64,000 nucleotides of DNA from Prinsepia uniflora (Eukaryota; Streptophyta; Magnoliopsida; Rosales; Rosaceae). The stretch covers positions 33,404,716 to 33,468,715 of the forward strand of contig CM064874.1 of the NCBI GenBank assembly GCA_032719365.1, read 5' to 3'. The notes below the pieces were generated by a model. It searched no databases, had not been told where the DNA came from, and was given only the letters and a program-made list of their open reading frames with translations. Positions within the stretch are counted from its first letter, which is position 1. Each line of letters opens with the position of its first letter. This document shows, in pieces, positions 34,321 to 45,530 of this stretch. Made by a program: the position numbers and the translations under genes.

Positions 34321-37269
34321 TGTAAGGACCCATTCTAGAAACCAGGATTAGATTAGTGATTAATGACGGATTAGTAAGGTTAAACAGTAAGTAGTTGGGC
34401 AATTTCGGACGAACCGTGCAAAATGACGATTTTGCCCCTAGAATGGGCAAAACGTTGACTTTTAGTTCAGGCGGTCAAATGGACTTTGACCGATGATTTT
34501 GACATAGTTCGGGACGTCACGAATTCATAGACAGGTGGCACGTTCGATTCCAACATCCGAGGAGGAAGTTATGATGTTCGGAAGTTCAAGGGTAATTTGG
34601 TAATTTAGGTAAAAAAGGGAAATTTGTTGACTTTCTGGATGACATGGAATTTTCACGTACTTCGAGGACCGTTAGGAAAGTCTTGATGCCATGAGTACAA
34701 CGACGGGCGGCATGTGTTATTTGAAGGTTGGGAGCGAGAATCATGGATCTAGGATGACGAGGGGTAAAATGGTAAATTTTGTGCAAAGGGTATTTTAGAC
34801 ATGTGCCATTTGCATTGGGAATTGTGCCCAATCAGATAAGGACACTTGTCCTATGTCTGGAAGGCTGTGGAACCGTGGAAACCGCCTCAGAGGATTTTAA
34901 AAACGGATGAAGATATTTGGGATAGTTGGCACGGTTTGGAACAACAGAGACATGGAAATCGTGCAACCTCACACCCCTCAACTCTCCTCAAGTAGCTGTG
35001 CTGTCAGAACGGAAATCCAGTTTAAACCTGAGTGCCACCGTCATGGACAGCCGTGGACGGTTGTCCTACCTCCGTGAGGAAGAAAACCGTGAATTTCCCC
35101 TGCAACCGGTGACTGACCATACTCAATTAACACGCTTAAAATCTCTTTGATTGGTGTACAGAATGAAAGGAAGAGGAAATAGGAAGCATGAGGAGTCTCC
35201 CAGTGGCCACGGTGAGGTACGGCGGTGGAGGTAAGGCAGAGTCTTGAGAAATCCAATTTGAGTCCAAAAATGGTACTTGGAGATTTATTGTCTGATTTGT
35301 GGTTTTGTTGACTGAATAATGTTTCTGGAGGTTCCAGAGATTGTCTGGGATTAAAATCAAGGACGTGAGTGGTCGGTATCAAAGAAAACGATGAAGGAAC
35401 AGTGGCCGGATTTTCATCGATTCAGGAAAGTAAGAATTTGGTCTGTAAGTTGTGATTTTCTTAGCTAAGTCGATCAGAATGAATAGAACGATGCTAGAGG
35501 CCTGAAAAGGATAAAAAAACGGATGAAAATTGGACGAAAACCGGCCACGCCGGTTCGAGTTGTAGAAACTGGTCTATCCCGGTCTGAACCGGGTCGACCC
35601 GAGGTTGATGGTGACACTATTCACGGGCAGGAAGTTCAAGACATGTGTGGGGGGCGTGAAGGGTAGTTTGGGGAATCTTCCAACATGACCTTTAAAGTAT
35701 TTTTTGTAACGAACATTTTGGCACTGGTTTCGAGACGATCGGACATCATCTCGATATGTTTCGGGATGTCCGAAGGTTTTAGGGCTCATTTAAAAATAGT
35801 TAAAAATTCAGGAAAATTATGGGGCTTAAGTATAATCATTGTAAAGTAGTTAGTGACCGTATTATGGGATTTGGATAGGTTCGGGAAAGCTGGGGATAGC
35901 GGATTAGCCGGGAACGGCATAAGTGCGCGCGTATCGAGGCGACATCATAATGGTCTGTGAGTGGACTTTGCTTTCTAACTTGTGATGCATGCATATATGT
36001 TTTTATATGTTTTCTATACGTGATTCTATGGTTTGATTTATGATCTTGATGGTTTATGGTTTGCACCGTTTTCGAGATATTTACGGAATAGCACGTTTTA
36101 CGAGATTTCGAATGATCTTGTGATTTGATCATGGTTTTAATGATTTGATTTCAGGATTTGAAATATGATTTGATTTCAAGGTTTTTCAATGGATTTCGGA
36201 TAAGTTATTCCGGACTTGGAGCCCTGTTCATGAGATTTCGATAAACGAGCTTTCAGTTTTGAAACTGGATTTCGGAAATGAGATTTCGGATTTGGTTTTG
36301 AGATTTGGAAAGGAAAGTCTGAATTTGGGTTCGGGATGATGGTTCTGGATGCTAGCTTAGGGAATCATTGTTGCGAATTCTGATAAGTATTTTCTATGGT
36401 TTTCACTGTTGATTGAAAAATGGTTTTGGGTTTAAAGACCTGGAAAAAGAAAAGAAAAACCGTTGGATCTGGTTTTGAGTTTAAAGACTCGGTTGATTGA
36501 CGGGGGGAGGGCCCTGGATTGATATGTTTTGAGTTTAAAAACTCGGTATATGTTTTGAGTTTAAAACTCGGTGATTGTGATACCCCCGAGGTCTGTGATT
36601 GTGTTTTGAGTTTAAAGACTCGTTGATATCCCGGGAAGGCCTGATTATTGCGCATGGTTTTGAGTTTAAAGACTCGGGCGCACTTGAGATCCAGCAAACT
36701 CACATGATTGATGTTTTTCACTGGTTTTCAGATGTTTTGGGCAGTGGCCCGGATGAATTGGATTTGATGAGTTTTGGGACTGAGTTCCCGTACTTTGAGA
36801 TTGATTTGCGATTTTGGCCTGAGGCCCTGGATTTGAATTGCAGATTTGAGGAAAGAAATGATTCTTGTATTTCATTAATGGTTTTGGATATGAAATGATT
36901 TCATGACATGAATTGTATATGCATGCAATGGTTTTAAATGGAGGGTATAAATGGTGTTTTCTTATAATTGTTTTTGAACTTATACCTTATTTTTGTCCAC
37001 TCACAGTCTTTTTGTGTTTTCAATACCCTCTAGGTTGTTGCGGTGCGGGCTATTGGTCGAGAGAGACGGAGACATCACATACGCGATCCACAGTAGAGTC
37101 TGCGCGCTCTGGGAAGTCCAGAAGTTTTGAGCGGTTCAGTCAAGAATCCCTTGTCCGACTTACGTGTCACACGGAGGTTGGAAGTCAGTTTAACCTTCGT
37201 GTCACTCGTAAGTTAGACGAGAGCATGACTTAGCCCTTAATCTCGGGGGATTGAGGGCGGGTCGTGTCA
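34321..37269 (+). mobile_element. Solo LTR sL5 (2949 bp) in a Cassandra LTR, TSD ATGAG
   Basis: It starts TGTAAGGACCCATTC and ends GGGCGGGTCGTGTCA. ATGAG flanks it at 34316-34320 and 37270-37274. Removing it restores a continuous Cassandra LTR. It contains GGCACG modules (34500-34760), TGTGAGTGGAC (35956-35966), GAGTTTAAAGACTC-type units (36424-36678), GCATGCA, GGAGGGTATAA (36940) and GTCCACTCACA (36995-37005). Confidence 0.92.
36424..36678. repeat. Palindromic-unit array in sL5
   Basis: Units GAGTTTAAAGACTC and one GGGTTTAAAGACC-type copy recur, with decayed copies such as GAGTTTAAAAACTC and GAGTTTAAAACTC, immediately upstream of the TATA-like box. Confidence 0.8.
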
Positions 37270-38445
37270 ATGAGGCCTTTTGGGAGCCCACTGGCTTTGG
37301 ATTCCTTGGGAACTCCAAAGTTAAGTGAGTTTGGGTTGGTGCAATCTTAAGATGGGTGACCTACTCGTAAGTTGCACGTCAGTTTTTAGAAACAAATCCG
37401 TGAGGGCTGGGCCCAAAGCGGACAATATCGTGCTAGATGGGTCGGGTCGTGACATCACAGGTCGGGTTTGTTTCCAAATTGGTCTACTTGTAGTTTAAAG
37501 GTTGATGATGCTCAATTTTTAGCTTAGATGCACACAACTGTAACATGCAATCCCAGAGCTGAACTCGCTGTGAAGGAAGGTGTACTATGGTCTGTTTCCC
37601 AAGTTCGAAACTCCCTGTGCCGCCGTGGAGAGCCCAGATTCCGACAACTGAGCGATTCCCAACCGTCGTCGCCCCTGCTCGAATTTAACATGCAATGAGC
37701 CCAATTTGAAGCTCACAAGACGGGGATCATGTTCATTTAGGTTATAGTGTTCAAGGTTACCTGAAGTACTCTCGAATCAAGTCGGGTCAGACTCGGGTCG
37801 CACTTGGGTCATCCTCGCCTTTCAAGCCTCGATAGTCCTCGCACCGCAAGGTTGGTTGTGACAGCCACATGAGCGTAGTACGATGCTTCTAGGGTTGTAT
37901 AAGTCGTGGTTGCATAGATTGGCTCGAAGGGGAGTATGGGGACTCGTTGTCCTTGTAGGTGGTTCAGGCTTGGTCAACGGAAGGTTAGTGCGAGCTACTA
38001 GTCTCTAAAGAGAGAGGTTGGGAGTTTTTTTTAGTATGGTGGTCGTCCTGATGGTTCCCATGGTCTTCCATATGTTTTACCGTTCTGTTCTTCAGAGACG
38101 GGAGAGCCGAACTCACGAGCAGAGGGAAGAAGGCAGGGTATGTGTGTGGAACTAGTGTGAGTGTGTACCCAATGAGAGATCAATCAGGAAATTAGGGCTT
38201 CTCTTTTGAGCTATTGGGCTAGTTGGATTACAAGATGATGGGTTCCCATTTAAGTCATAACCCATTTTGGGCTTAGAACAAACTTTGGGCTCATTTAGTT
38301 TATTTGGACTTAGCAACCTCATTCCCAACTCCACACACACACCCAATAGCCCACAAGTACCCAAATTACGGCCTAGAGGTACCCTTGAGGGTAAAATAAT
38401 AATTGCGCATTTTTGGGTTCCTAAATTCCGGTACGGGATGTATCA

Positions 38446-38450
38446 CCCGA
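38446..38450. repeat. Target-site duplication of R1, right copy (CCCGA)
   Basis: CCCGA follows the LTR terminus GTATCA and is in frame with the pectinesterase codons for Leu-Gly; its partner is the decayed CTCAA at 13567-13571. Confidence 0.65.
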
Positions 38451-39353
38451 GATAAGTTTTCACGGAGGACAAGTCCCCATAGGGCACTATGCTGCAATTC
38501 TGAATCGAAATGCCCATGTTTTGATTAGGGTCGATCTTCCCCTGAACTATCACCGTGTTCTGTTGCCCGACCATCAGGAGTTTCGGCAATACGTTACAGT
38601 TTTGAAGCACAACTGCTGAGTTCCCAAAGATAAAATCAATTGTACCATAAATGTTGCATTCCCGTTAAAACTCGCGGTTGGAGTGGACATTATTGTTTCT
38701 TGGAAAGCGTCAATGTGGCACCGGTAGAACACTGACTGGTCCGTCGTAGACATGAAAGTCACTGCCTGGTGCTTGGCTGGTTCCGCGATGTTGGGAAATC
38801 CAACGTCCCTGTCAATGAACCCCTTCCCGAAAACAGCAAATGTCGAGCTGGAACTTCAGTTTCTCAACTCTCACATTCTCATAATAATAAACCCCCTTCT
38901 TCACATATATCACGGTTCGTTTCTTGCTTTTCTCCGCGACAGCCTTGAGTGCAGCACCAATTGTTTTGTATTCCTCTTGTTTGTTCACAATAATGTCCGC
39001 CTTCTTCCTCAAATTTGCACTCTCCAAGAGTCTTCGGTCCTTCAGGTGTAGCCACCTGGCGCACTCTGGCTATGGCTAGCAGTAGGGTATAGGTATGTCA
39101 ATAATCTTCTTAGCTTCACAGAGTCTAGGACTTTGGAGATCCAAGAGATAATAGCAAGGCTGTTTCTTGTTAACTCAGTGGAAGTTTTCAAGTATCTCAC
39201 AATCTTGGCTTTCAATTCTCCTTTGGCATCATCAAAAGTGTCAATACAATCTGCTGATATGTGCCTGAAGTACTCAGCCAGGTTTTAAGATGATCAAACA
39301 CTTCAAGCACAAAATTATTGTTGGATAGCGAGTCGTTGAGATGATCCAACGCC

Positions 39354-39501
39354 AGGACCACAAGATCCTTATAGTTTTTCAAAGCAAAAATAGACATTTT
39401 GTAATCGGAAGTCGCATGGAGACTCGAAATGTGATCCGAGGCTCTGGACAACTCATTGATTGCTACTTGGACTGCCATGGATGAGGACCACAAGATCCTT
39501 A
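39354..39501. repeat. 18-bp direct repeat within the pectinesterase inhibitor domain
   Basis: AGGACCACAAGATCCTTA is present at 39354-39371, where it encodes KDLVVL in the correct place. It recurs identically at 39484-39501, exactly where the first half of the inhibitor domain is missing. A second short repeat, CCATGGATGAG, lies at 39476 and 39531. Confidence 0.8.
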
Positions 39502-39639
39502 AATGGTGATTCCAACCACCGCAGCAACAACCATGGATGAGAGGCTGATGATTGTGATTCTCCTTCGAGTCTTTCGGTGAGCCTCCAGCTTGGCTTGTTC
39601 GAGTTCATTGAATTTGCTATAAGATTTAATGGAAGACAT

Positions 39640-40741
39640 TATGTGATTATTTGGGATTCGATTGCAGAAGGGATGTGGGTTGGATGTGTATATACATATA
39701 TCGAATATCATCAAATTTGTAGGCTAACTCGTTACTACGTGCTTTGCACTACTATACTAAGTGTTGGAGGGCTACACATGTTTTTGGAGATGGCTTCATA
39801 TATAGTCCTTTTCCTTTCTCCCACATAATCATCCAAGAATCCAACAATATTATAATTCATGAACAAAATACAATTCTTAAAAGCATGTACCAACTACCCA
39901 AATATATGGCCATCCCAATTGATAACAATATCTTCTAGGCTTATCTATTGATTGACTTCTTATATATTTGCATTTTACCTGCATTTTAAAGTTTCTCATT
40001 AGTTTTTTGATATTCTTCTTCGCTCATTGTGTTATAAAAAGTCTTGAATTTGACTTTTATAAAAGACGAGATCGATAACTAATGTGTATATATAATCCGC
40101 TTCTTCAACATGAATGTAATAAAATGTTCTCATTTTACTTCATTGGTTTCACTTTGTGTTACAAGTTATTTCCATTCATCTCAGTTAGTAGAACATTTAA
40201 CTTATTGGAGCCACATGGACACTATTTGTGATTTTATTTTTGAAAAGTTTTATTCTTCTTCAAAAATCCAGAAAGCTTTCAATTGAATCTCACATGTCTT
40301 TCAAGGAAATTATGAAGTAGGATGCCTTAATGTGGTACGAGCCGATTTTACTTCTTACAATAACCCGAGGGCTCAAAATATGATAATTATGCCATATTAA
40401 AAACTAGCGGTTTAATCTGGGCGTTGCAACGGTATTTTTGAATATTCAGAAAACGTAAAAACTATAGTAAAATAAACAATTTATATGAATAAAAATATAA
40501 TATTATAATTGACATGAATATCCACAGACGGATTTTATATATAAATAAAACTGTTTACTGATACATCATGAACCAACTACAGTAACTACTGGTATTTATG
40601 TTACTCTTACTATCTTGTACATACTGTTACTAAAATAAGCACTCTTTCTCCATAAACAATATAGGGCAATTATTGATAGCTCCGTCCACAAATACTACAT
40701 CAAACAAACATTTCACGAAATATGCAAATGGTAAGCTCTCT
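39640..40741. other. Upstream flank of the pectinesterase pseudogene
   Basis: AT-rich, without a recognisable gene. On the minus strand this would hold the promoter and 5' UTR. I cannot single out a convincing TATA box among many AT-rich candidates. Confidence 0.35.
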
Positions 40742-41058
40742 CAAACCTTTTCCATCTCTTTCTGTCTTTCTCGATTATTCGCTCTATACCCTTTTTTGTA
40801 TTCATTCTCAGAGCCCACATCTAAATCATCTAAACATCCTCATTTCCAGAAACTATTATTTCATGGAATAAACAACGATGATCAATGAAATTATTATCAG
40901 ATTCTTACTCAATCCCTATCTTTCTTTCTCGCTCATTCACTCTATACGCTTTTCCATATTCATCAGATTCTCTGAGCTAGCCCACATCCAAACTATCCAA
41001 ATGTCCCCATTTTCAGAAACTATTAATTCATAGAATAAACAAGGATAATCAATGAATT
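40742..41058. repeat. Tandem duplication, period about 166 bp (two units)
   Basis: Unit one (about 40742-40890) and unit two (about 40908-41058) share CTTTCTCG, CGCTCTATAC / CACTCTATAC, AGCCCACATC and CAGAAACTATTA. Both finish with GATCAATGAA / AATCAATGAA. They diverge by roughly one base in seven and encode nothing obvious. Confidence 0.75.
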
Positions 41059-41730
41059 TTTTTTTATTAAAGCTCAAGATAAAACTAAATGCAAAAGGAA
41101 TAGGCAAAGAACTATTCCAATTAAATTCTAAAAATACTCACACGTGTCAGACAAGAGATAACCTCTCAAGTCCCAATCAAGGAAATTGTACAAACCACGG
41201 GACGACTAGAGTAACTAGAACATAAAACAAGGATACAAACCCAAGGTCATAGTTTCCAATGCACGTGCAGTCGTGAGTAATGCCTCTACCTCAGAAGTAG
41301 CCGCGATACTAATCAACAGCTTGGAAGGATTTCAAAACCAATAAAAGTGTGAGTGGACAAAAATAAACATTTAAAACACAAATTGAAAAGTCATATACCC
41401 TCCAATTAGAAAATATGCATGCATATAAAGAAAAACATTCAAATTCACGTTATAAATCATCGGGGTTTCAAATATGAAATTCAAATCATAAATCGTGGAC
41501 CCGCAAAATATGAAGACATAACATGTATAAAAAAACACTAGTGACCCACATTTCCTTGAAATCCCCGTTTATAAAACCATATGGAAAATCTCAACACAAA
41601 TATCATATACCAACTCTAGACTCATCGTTGATTTCCCCCGAGTTGCCACCATCGAGCTGGCTAACTGTAAAATCCACCGTGTAGTAGTCGCAAGCTATCT
41701 GGCTAGAATATCTACACTACGCGTAGGAAA

Positions 41731-41840
41731 CCCCCAGGATCCGGTGGAGACACACTCCATGATTCCATTTTGGTAAATAATGCCCCCAGGATATAGCGGA
41801 GACACACTCCATGATGCCAGTTCGAAAAAGGTCATGATCG
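41731..41840. repeat. Two 52-bp tandem units in the R4 LTR
   Basis: CCCCCAGGAT followed by GGAGACACACTCCATGAT occurs at 41731 and again at 41783. The position corresponds to the palindromic-array zone of the sister LTRs. Confidence 0.7.
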
Positions 41841-43559
41841 TATATAGCGAGGATAGTCAATAGAGGAAAACAGTTCAACAATAAAGCCAAAACCCTGCTT
41901 TTAAATAAATGATTGAATTAAAATCCAATGCAATGACATAATAAGCAAAGAAAGCATTGTATGTATGCCCAATTTTTTTTTAACAAAATCAAATAGAATA
42001 CACACCAAACAACGAAATTAATGGATCTGGATGATTGGGGTTGGAATAACCCTTGAAGAATCAATTAGTTTACAGCAAGAAAAATCAATAAGGTAGAGAG
42101 TCGTTTGAGGCAAACCATATATAAATTTAAGGGTTTAATATATCAATAAATATGTGAACACATAAATACCTGTTTTGAGTTTTCCAATCCCAAGTTTCCA
42201 ACACCAAGTCGTATTGCTGATGGTTTACAGGGGTGCATCATAAGGATAAATGACCTACTCCAGAAGCTGCTCCTATATGAGAACAGCATTCAAGCAACTA
42301 TTTGATCTAATCCTTATCCAAGGATTCAAAATTGACATCCTCCCATGCAAAGCACAATTCAGGTAAATATTCAAAAATTAATCAGCATCATAAATCAACA
42401 ATATATAGGTGTTGTTCCAAATTCACATACATTCTTCATCAATAAACTCTATCAAAACCTTAGGTCTAACCAATTGTTTTATGCATCAAAGATCCGCAAA
42501 ACCTATGAATCATAAGTAAAAAAAAAAAAAACATTTTATTTCTCAATCCATGAACCCAATACTCAATTGACAAACCTATAAAAAAATTTGAGGTTTATAC
42601 ATAATTCACTTCAATCAAGATTCATAAGCAAATCAAAAGTGCATGAAAAAACTCACTGGTAACACATGAACATAAGGTGTTTCACTGAAATCGAACTTTG
42701 GTAAATCTTCAACCTATCAACTAAACTAAAAACAAAGTTCACAATTTCCATTCATGATTTATCACTGTATAAACACAAATATCAACAATTTAAATACAAA
42801 ACAAATTCAAGCTTTGTCAATTACATGAGGTTGCGAATTTTGACAAAAAATGTAGGGAGCATCCAACGACGAAGAAGAAGAGAAGTTGATTGGTCATCCC
42901 TAGAATTAAAAACATAATCAATTGAACTTTGTCGAAAGAATTAAGGGTTTGGTATTAGAATTTCAATTCAATTTAGTTAGCGATTTGAGAAACGGGTTTC
43001 AAAGGGGAAAATAATTCAAAATTTGAAAAGTAGATGAAGATGAAATTTATTAAACATAATAGATCATAACTTTAATTAAATTCAAAATTTAGGCTTACCT
43101 TTAGTCTGAATTGCTCGTTGCTGAGGCGGTGAAGCGGCTCAGTGAAGACAGTCGAAGAAGTAGAAAATGAAGACTCTAGAGGACAAAAGGAAGAATCTCG
43201 AAAATAAGACAGAAAGGAGAATAAGCTTTGTTGCGATGTAGAAGCCAACAGAAAAAGAAAAAGAATCGAAAAATTGAGATGAGGCGGTGAAGAGGGTCTG
43301 GGCCCTTGCAGCGGTGTCGATCAAATAGGAAGTCAATGAAGATAAGAGAAGGAGCGAAGAAAATGAAGAGCATCTGAACTCTCGAAGCCGTCTCCACAGA
43401 GGAGAAAATAAGAGACATGGAAGAAGGAAAAAATTGGAAGTTGACTATGCACAACCAAAGAAAATAGGGGAAAAAAAAAAAAAGGGGTCCAAATCAACAA
43501 TTAAATACTCAAAAGTGCATTATTGGAAATGTACTATTCATTGACACACGCTATTTAAT

Positions 43560-45530
43560 ATATAGTAAATATTAGTTTACTTAACATGCAAGTAATGAAA
43601 AATATGTCACACAGGATATTATTATGTTATGAATGTCACGCGGGAGAAAGGGTGTTCGGTGTGATGGCCGAGAAGAAGAAAAATGAGTAAAACAAGAGCA
43701 AGGGAAGAAGGAAATCAACCTGGAAGAAAGAGAGAAAGGAAACAAAGAAGAAGAAATGAGGGAAGGGAGCAAAAAAAATGAGGGAAAATCGTGAAAGAGA
43801 GGAAGGAATCCGATAAACCCGTAAGCCCGATAATTCAAAAATTCAGAAATTAGTTGTCGGGTCTTTAGAAGCCCCTAGCTTGAAAATGTAGTCCATTGGC
43901 AGCTTAGTGGAGTCCCTACGGTAGTTATGAGATGGAAACAGAAAAGCTTGGATGCGGGAAGGATGTAAGAATGGCCTTGGAACCATGGTTGAAGATGGAG
44001 AAGTCAGGTTGAGTTGGAGGTATGTTTTTCCTTGATTATGAACTTGTAGATCTTCTTCTGGAGTTGAATAGGTAAACTTTGATGTTTGGATTATTGGAAA
44101 TGGTTGAGTAAGGGCCAAGATACGTCCGGGTCAGAATCGCAGGTCAGGCGACCCGAGTTGTAGAGAACCGGGTCGACCCACTTAAGGTTATTGGTAACAA
44201 GCTAACGGGTGAGGCCCACGTGCATAGGGCCCTAGTGGAACGTGGGGGTGCGTTTGGTGGCCCTCCATTGTCCGACCAACATGACTTTTCATGTTTTCGA
44301 TGTTACGAATCCAATGGTACAATTTTTGAGACAAAACGAACTTTGTCTCAGGGCAGTTTTAACTGTCCGAAATGTTATACGTAGTTTTCAATTCGGAGTT
44401 TAATCTCAAAAAGTAGGGAAATTAAATATATGGATATTTGGGATGTTAGTTACGTCAATAGTAATTTATGACAAGCGATAGGGTTCCCAAAATTTACAAA
44501 AAGACATGCAACTTGGTGTTCAACTGCGTGGACGGTGTGTAAGTGGACTTTTCTTTCTCTTTAAATTATTATGTGTGCATATTTGATTATTTTAAATGCT
44601 TTATTATACAGTTTACGCGATGATGGTTTGATTATGATTTTTGAATTATTTTTAATGATTTTACGAGAATTATACTAAGTGCACGTTTTACGATGTTTTA
44701 CGAAGACTATGTTTTGGGCTTAGACCCAAATTTTGAAATGTGGATTTGGTTTTAAGGAATTAATATGTATTATAAATGTACCTTTTCTCGATATTTGTGA
44801 ACCATTGTGTTTATGGACAACTCTCCTCGGATTGCTAATTAACACTCAGATGTTGTATCCTTGAGTGGGTTATTTGGTAGTCTCAGGGCTCTGTTTTCTT
44901 GAGACTGGTAATGTGATGATGACTCAAACGTAGAGCTAGACTTTGTTTTCTGAGTCGGTTTTCACTCAGACGACGAGTTGGACTCTATTTCCAGAGTAGT
45001 TTGGTCTACCGGTAGTGTAGTTGATTATGTTTGAGACTCGAGCGTCGATGATGAGTTGGTTATGTGTGCTTCTCACTATGGTATTTTGATATATTTTTAT
45101 CTCAAATGATTTCATGATATTGATTTGATTTACTGATAAATGGTCGATTTACGAATATTTGTTCCTATGCAACTTTCTAACTAAATTTCCACAAAAAATG
45201 TTGTTTACTTTGAGACTGGATTATACGTTGTTACGGTTTTTCGTATGCATGCATAGTTTTAGAAAACATAGGGTAAAATTTCTTATGTTTTTCAAACTAT
45301 GTTTTCAAAATGTTATTTTTTCCACACACACGTTTTCATGGTTTTAGTAACCCTTTAGGACAGTAGCATGAAAATTGGGGCGGAACGATGGACAGAGGCA
45401 TGAACAGAAGAAAGTACGAGTATCCCTTTTTTGACGAATGTGGGAGGTAATTTTGGTATTTTGGGTTACTCATCATATGGGAGCAGGACCAGGCGCAGTT
45501 ATTAAAGAGAATTAGGAACGGGTCATTTCA
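43560..45530 (+). mobile_element. Plus-orientation LTR remnant inside R4 (start uncertain)
   Basis: It ends AACGGGTCATTTCA at 45530, next to R4 LTR text. It carries TGTGTAAGTGGAC (about 44535), GGGCTTAGACCC (about 44716), ATGCATGC (about 45245) and a TTTCCACACACAC relic of the right-hand inverted motif (about 45320), in the order of the large LTR family. The 5' part is dominated by a purine-rich tract (43660-43810) and I cannot identify its first base. Confidence 0.45.

Larger units (their letters stand above)
30670..37454 (+). mobile_element. Cassandra block in the R1 LTR (three LTRs, two interiors), split by two solo LTRs
   Basis: The first LTR is 30670-30953. The first interior is 30954-31006 continued at 33850-33865, with primer site TGGTATCAGAG and purine tract AAGGGGGGGATT. 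The middle LTR is 33866-34149. The second interior is 34150-34217. The last LTR is 34218-34320 continued at 37275-37454. TCACA at 30665-30669 and 37455-37459 is a perfect target duplication for the whole composite. The tandem structure therefore sits inside one insertion event, which was later hit twice by large LTR elements. Confidence 0.9.
13572..38445 (-). mobile_element. R1: large LTR retrotransposon inserted in the pectinesterase gene, with nested insertions
   Basis: Its outer edges are TGACACACCCC at 13572 and GATGTATCA at 38445. Two related ~3-kb LTRs (13572-19374 and 28713-38445 before subtracting insertions) lie in minus orientation around an interior at 19375-28712. A primer-binding site complementary to initiator tRNA-Met abuts the right LTR (28698-28709). 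A purine tract abuts the left one (19375-19390). I see no gag or pol in the interior, so R1 is probably a non-autonomous (LARD-like) element. The two LTRs differ at many positions, so the insertion is old. Confidence 0.8.
28713..38445 (-). mobile_element. R1 5' LTR (right copy), interrupted by the second Cassandra block
   Basis: It starts TGACACACCCCGACCC and ends GGATGTATCA. The LTR proper is 28713-30669 plus 37460-38445 (about 2.9 kb). The two halves join at TCACA, and the joined text (AGGTCGGGTCACAGGTCGGG) parallels the left LTR near 18370. It is followed directly by the pectinesterase sequence. Confidence 0.8.
38446..39639 (-). pseudogene. Pectin methylesterase (type I) pseudogene, N-terminal and central parts
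   Basis: The start is taken at ATG 39637-39639 (MSSIKSYSKF). A basic stretch (HRKTRRR) then precedes a hydrophobic signal anchor, as in type-I PMEs, which are secreted to the wall. Next comes a partial inhibitor (PMEI) domain (39212-39480), including INELSRASDHISSL and DHLKTWLS; its Cys-bearing first half is missing. The catalytic domain begins near 39020 (EYKTIGAALKAV, KKRTVIYVKKGVYYYENV), then FAVFGKGFI, KHQAVTF and DAFQETI, then DFIFGNSAVVLQNC and DPNQNMGISIQNCS, to TYLG at the R1 edge. The QDTL catalytic Asp is Glu here, while DFIFG is kept. Breaks: a stop after the signal anchor (about 39499), loss of about 20 codons with a frameshift near 38850, a frameshift near 38695 and a stop near 38664. 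Confidence 0.88.

Noticed and set aside
43139..43454. Phe/Ser-rich open frames on the minus strand
   Set aside because: These are translations of a purine-rich tract on the plus strand. Low complexity, no family resemblance.
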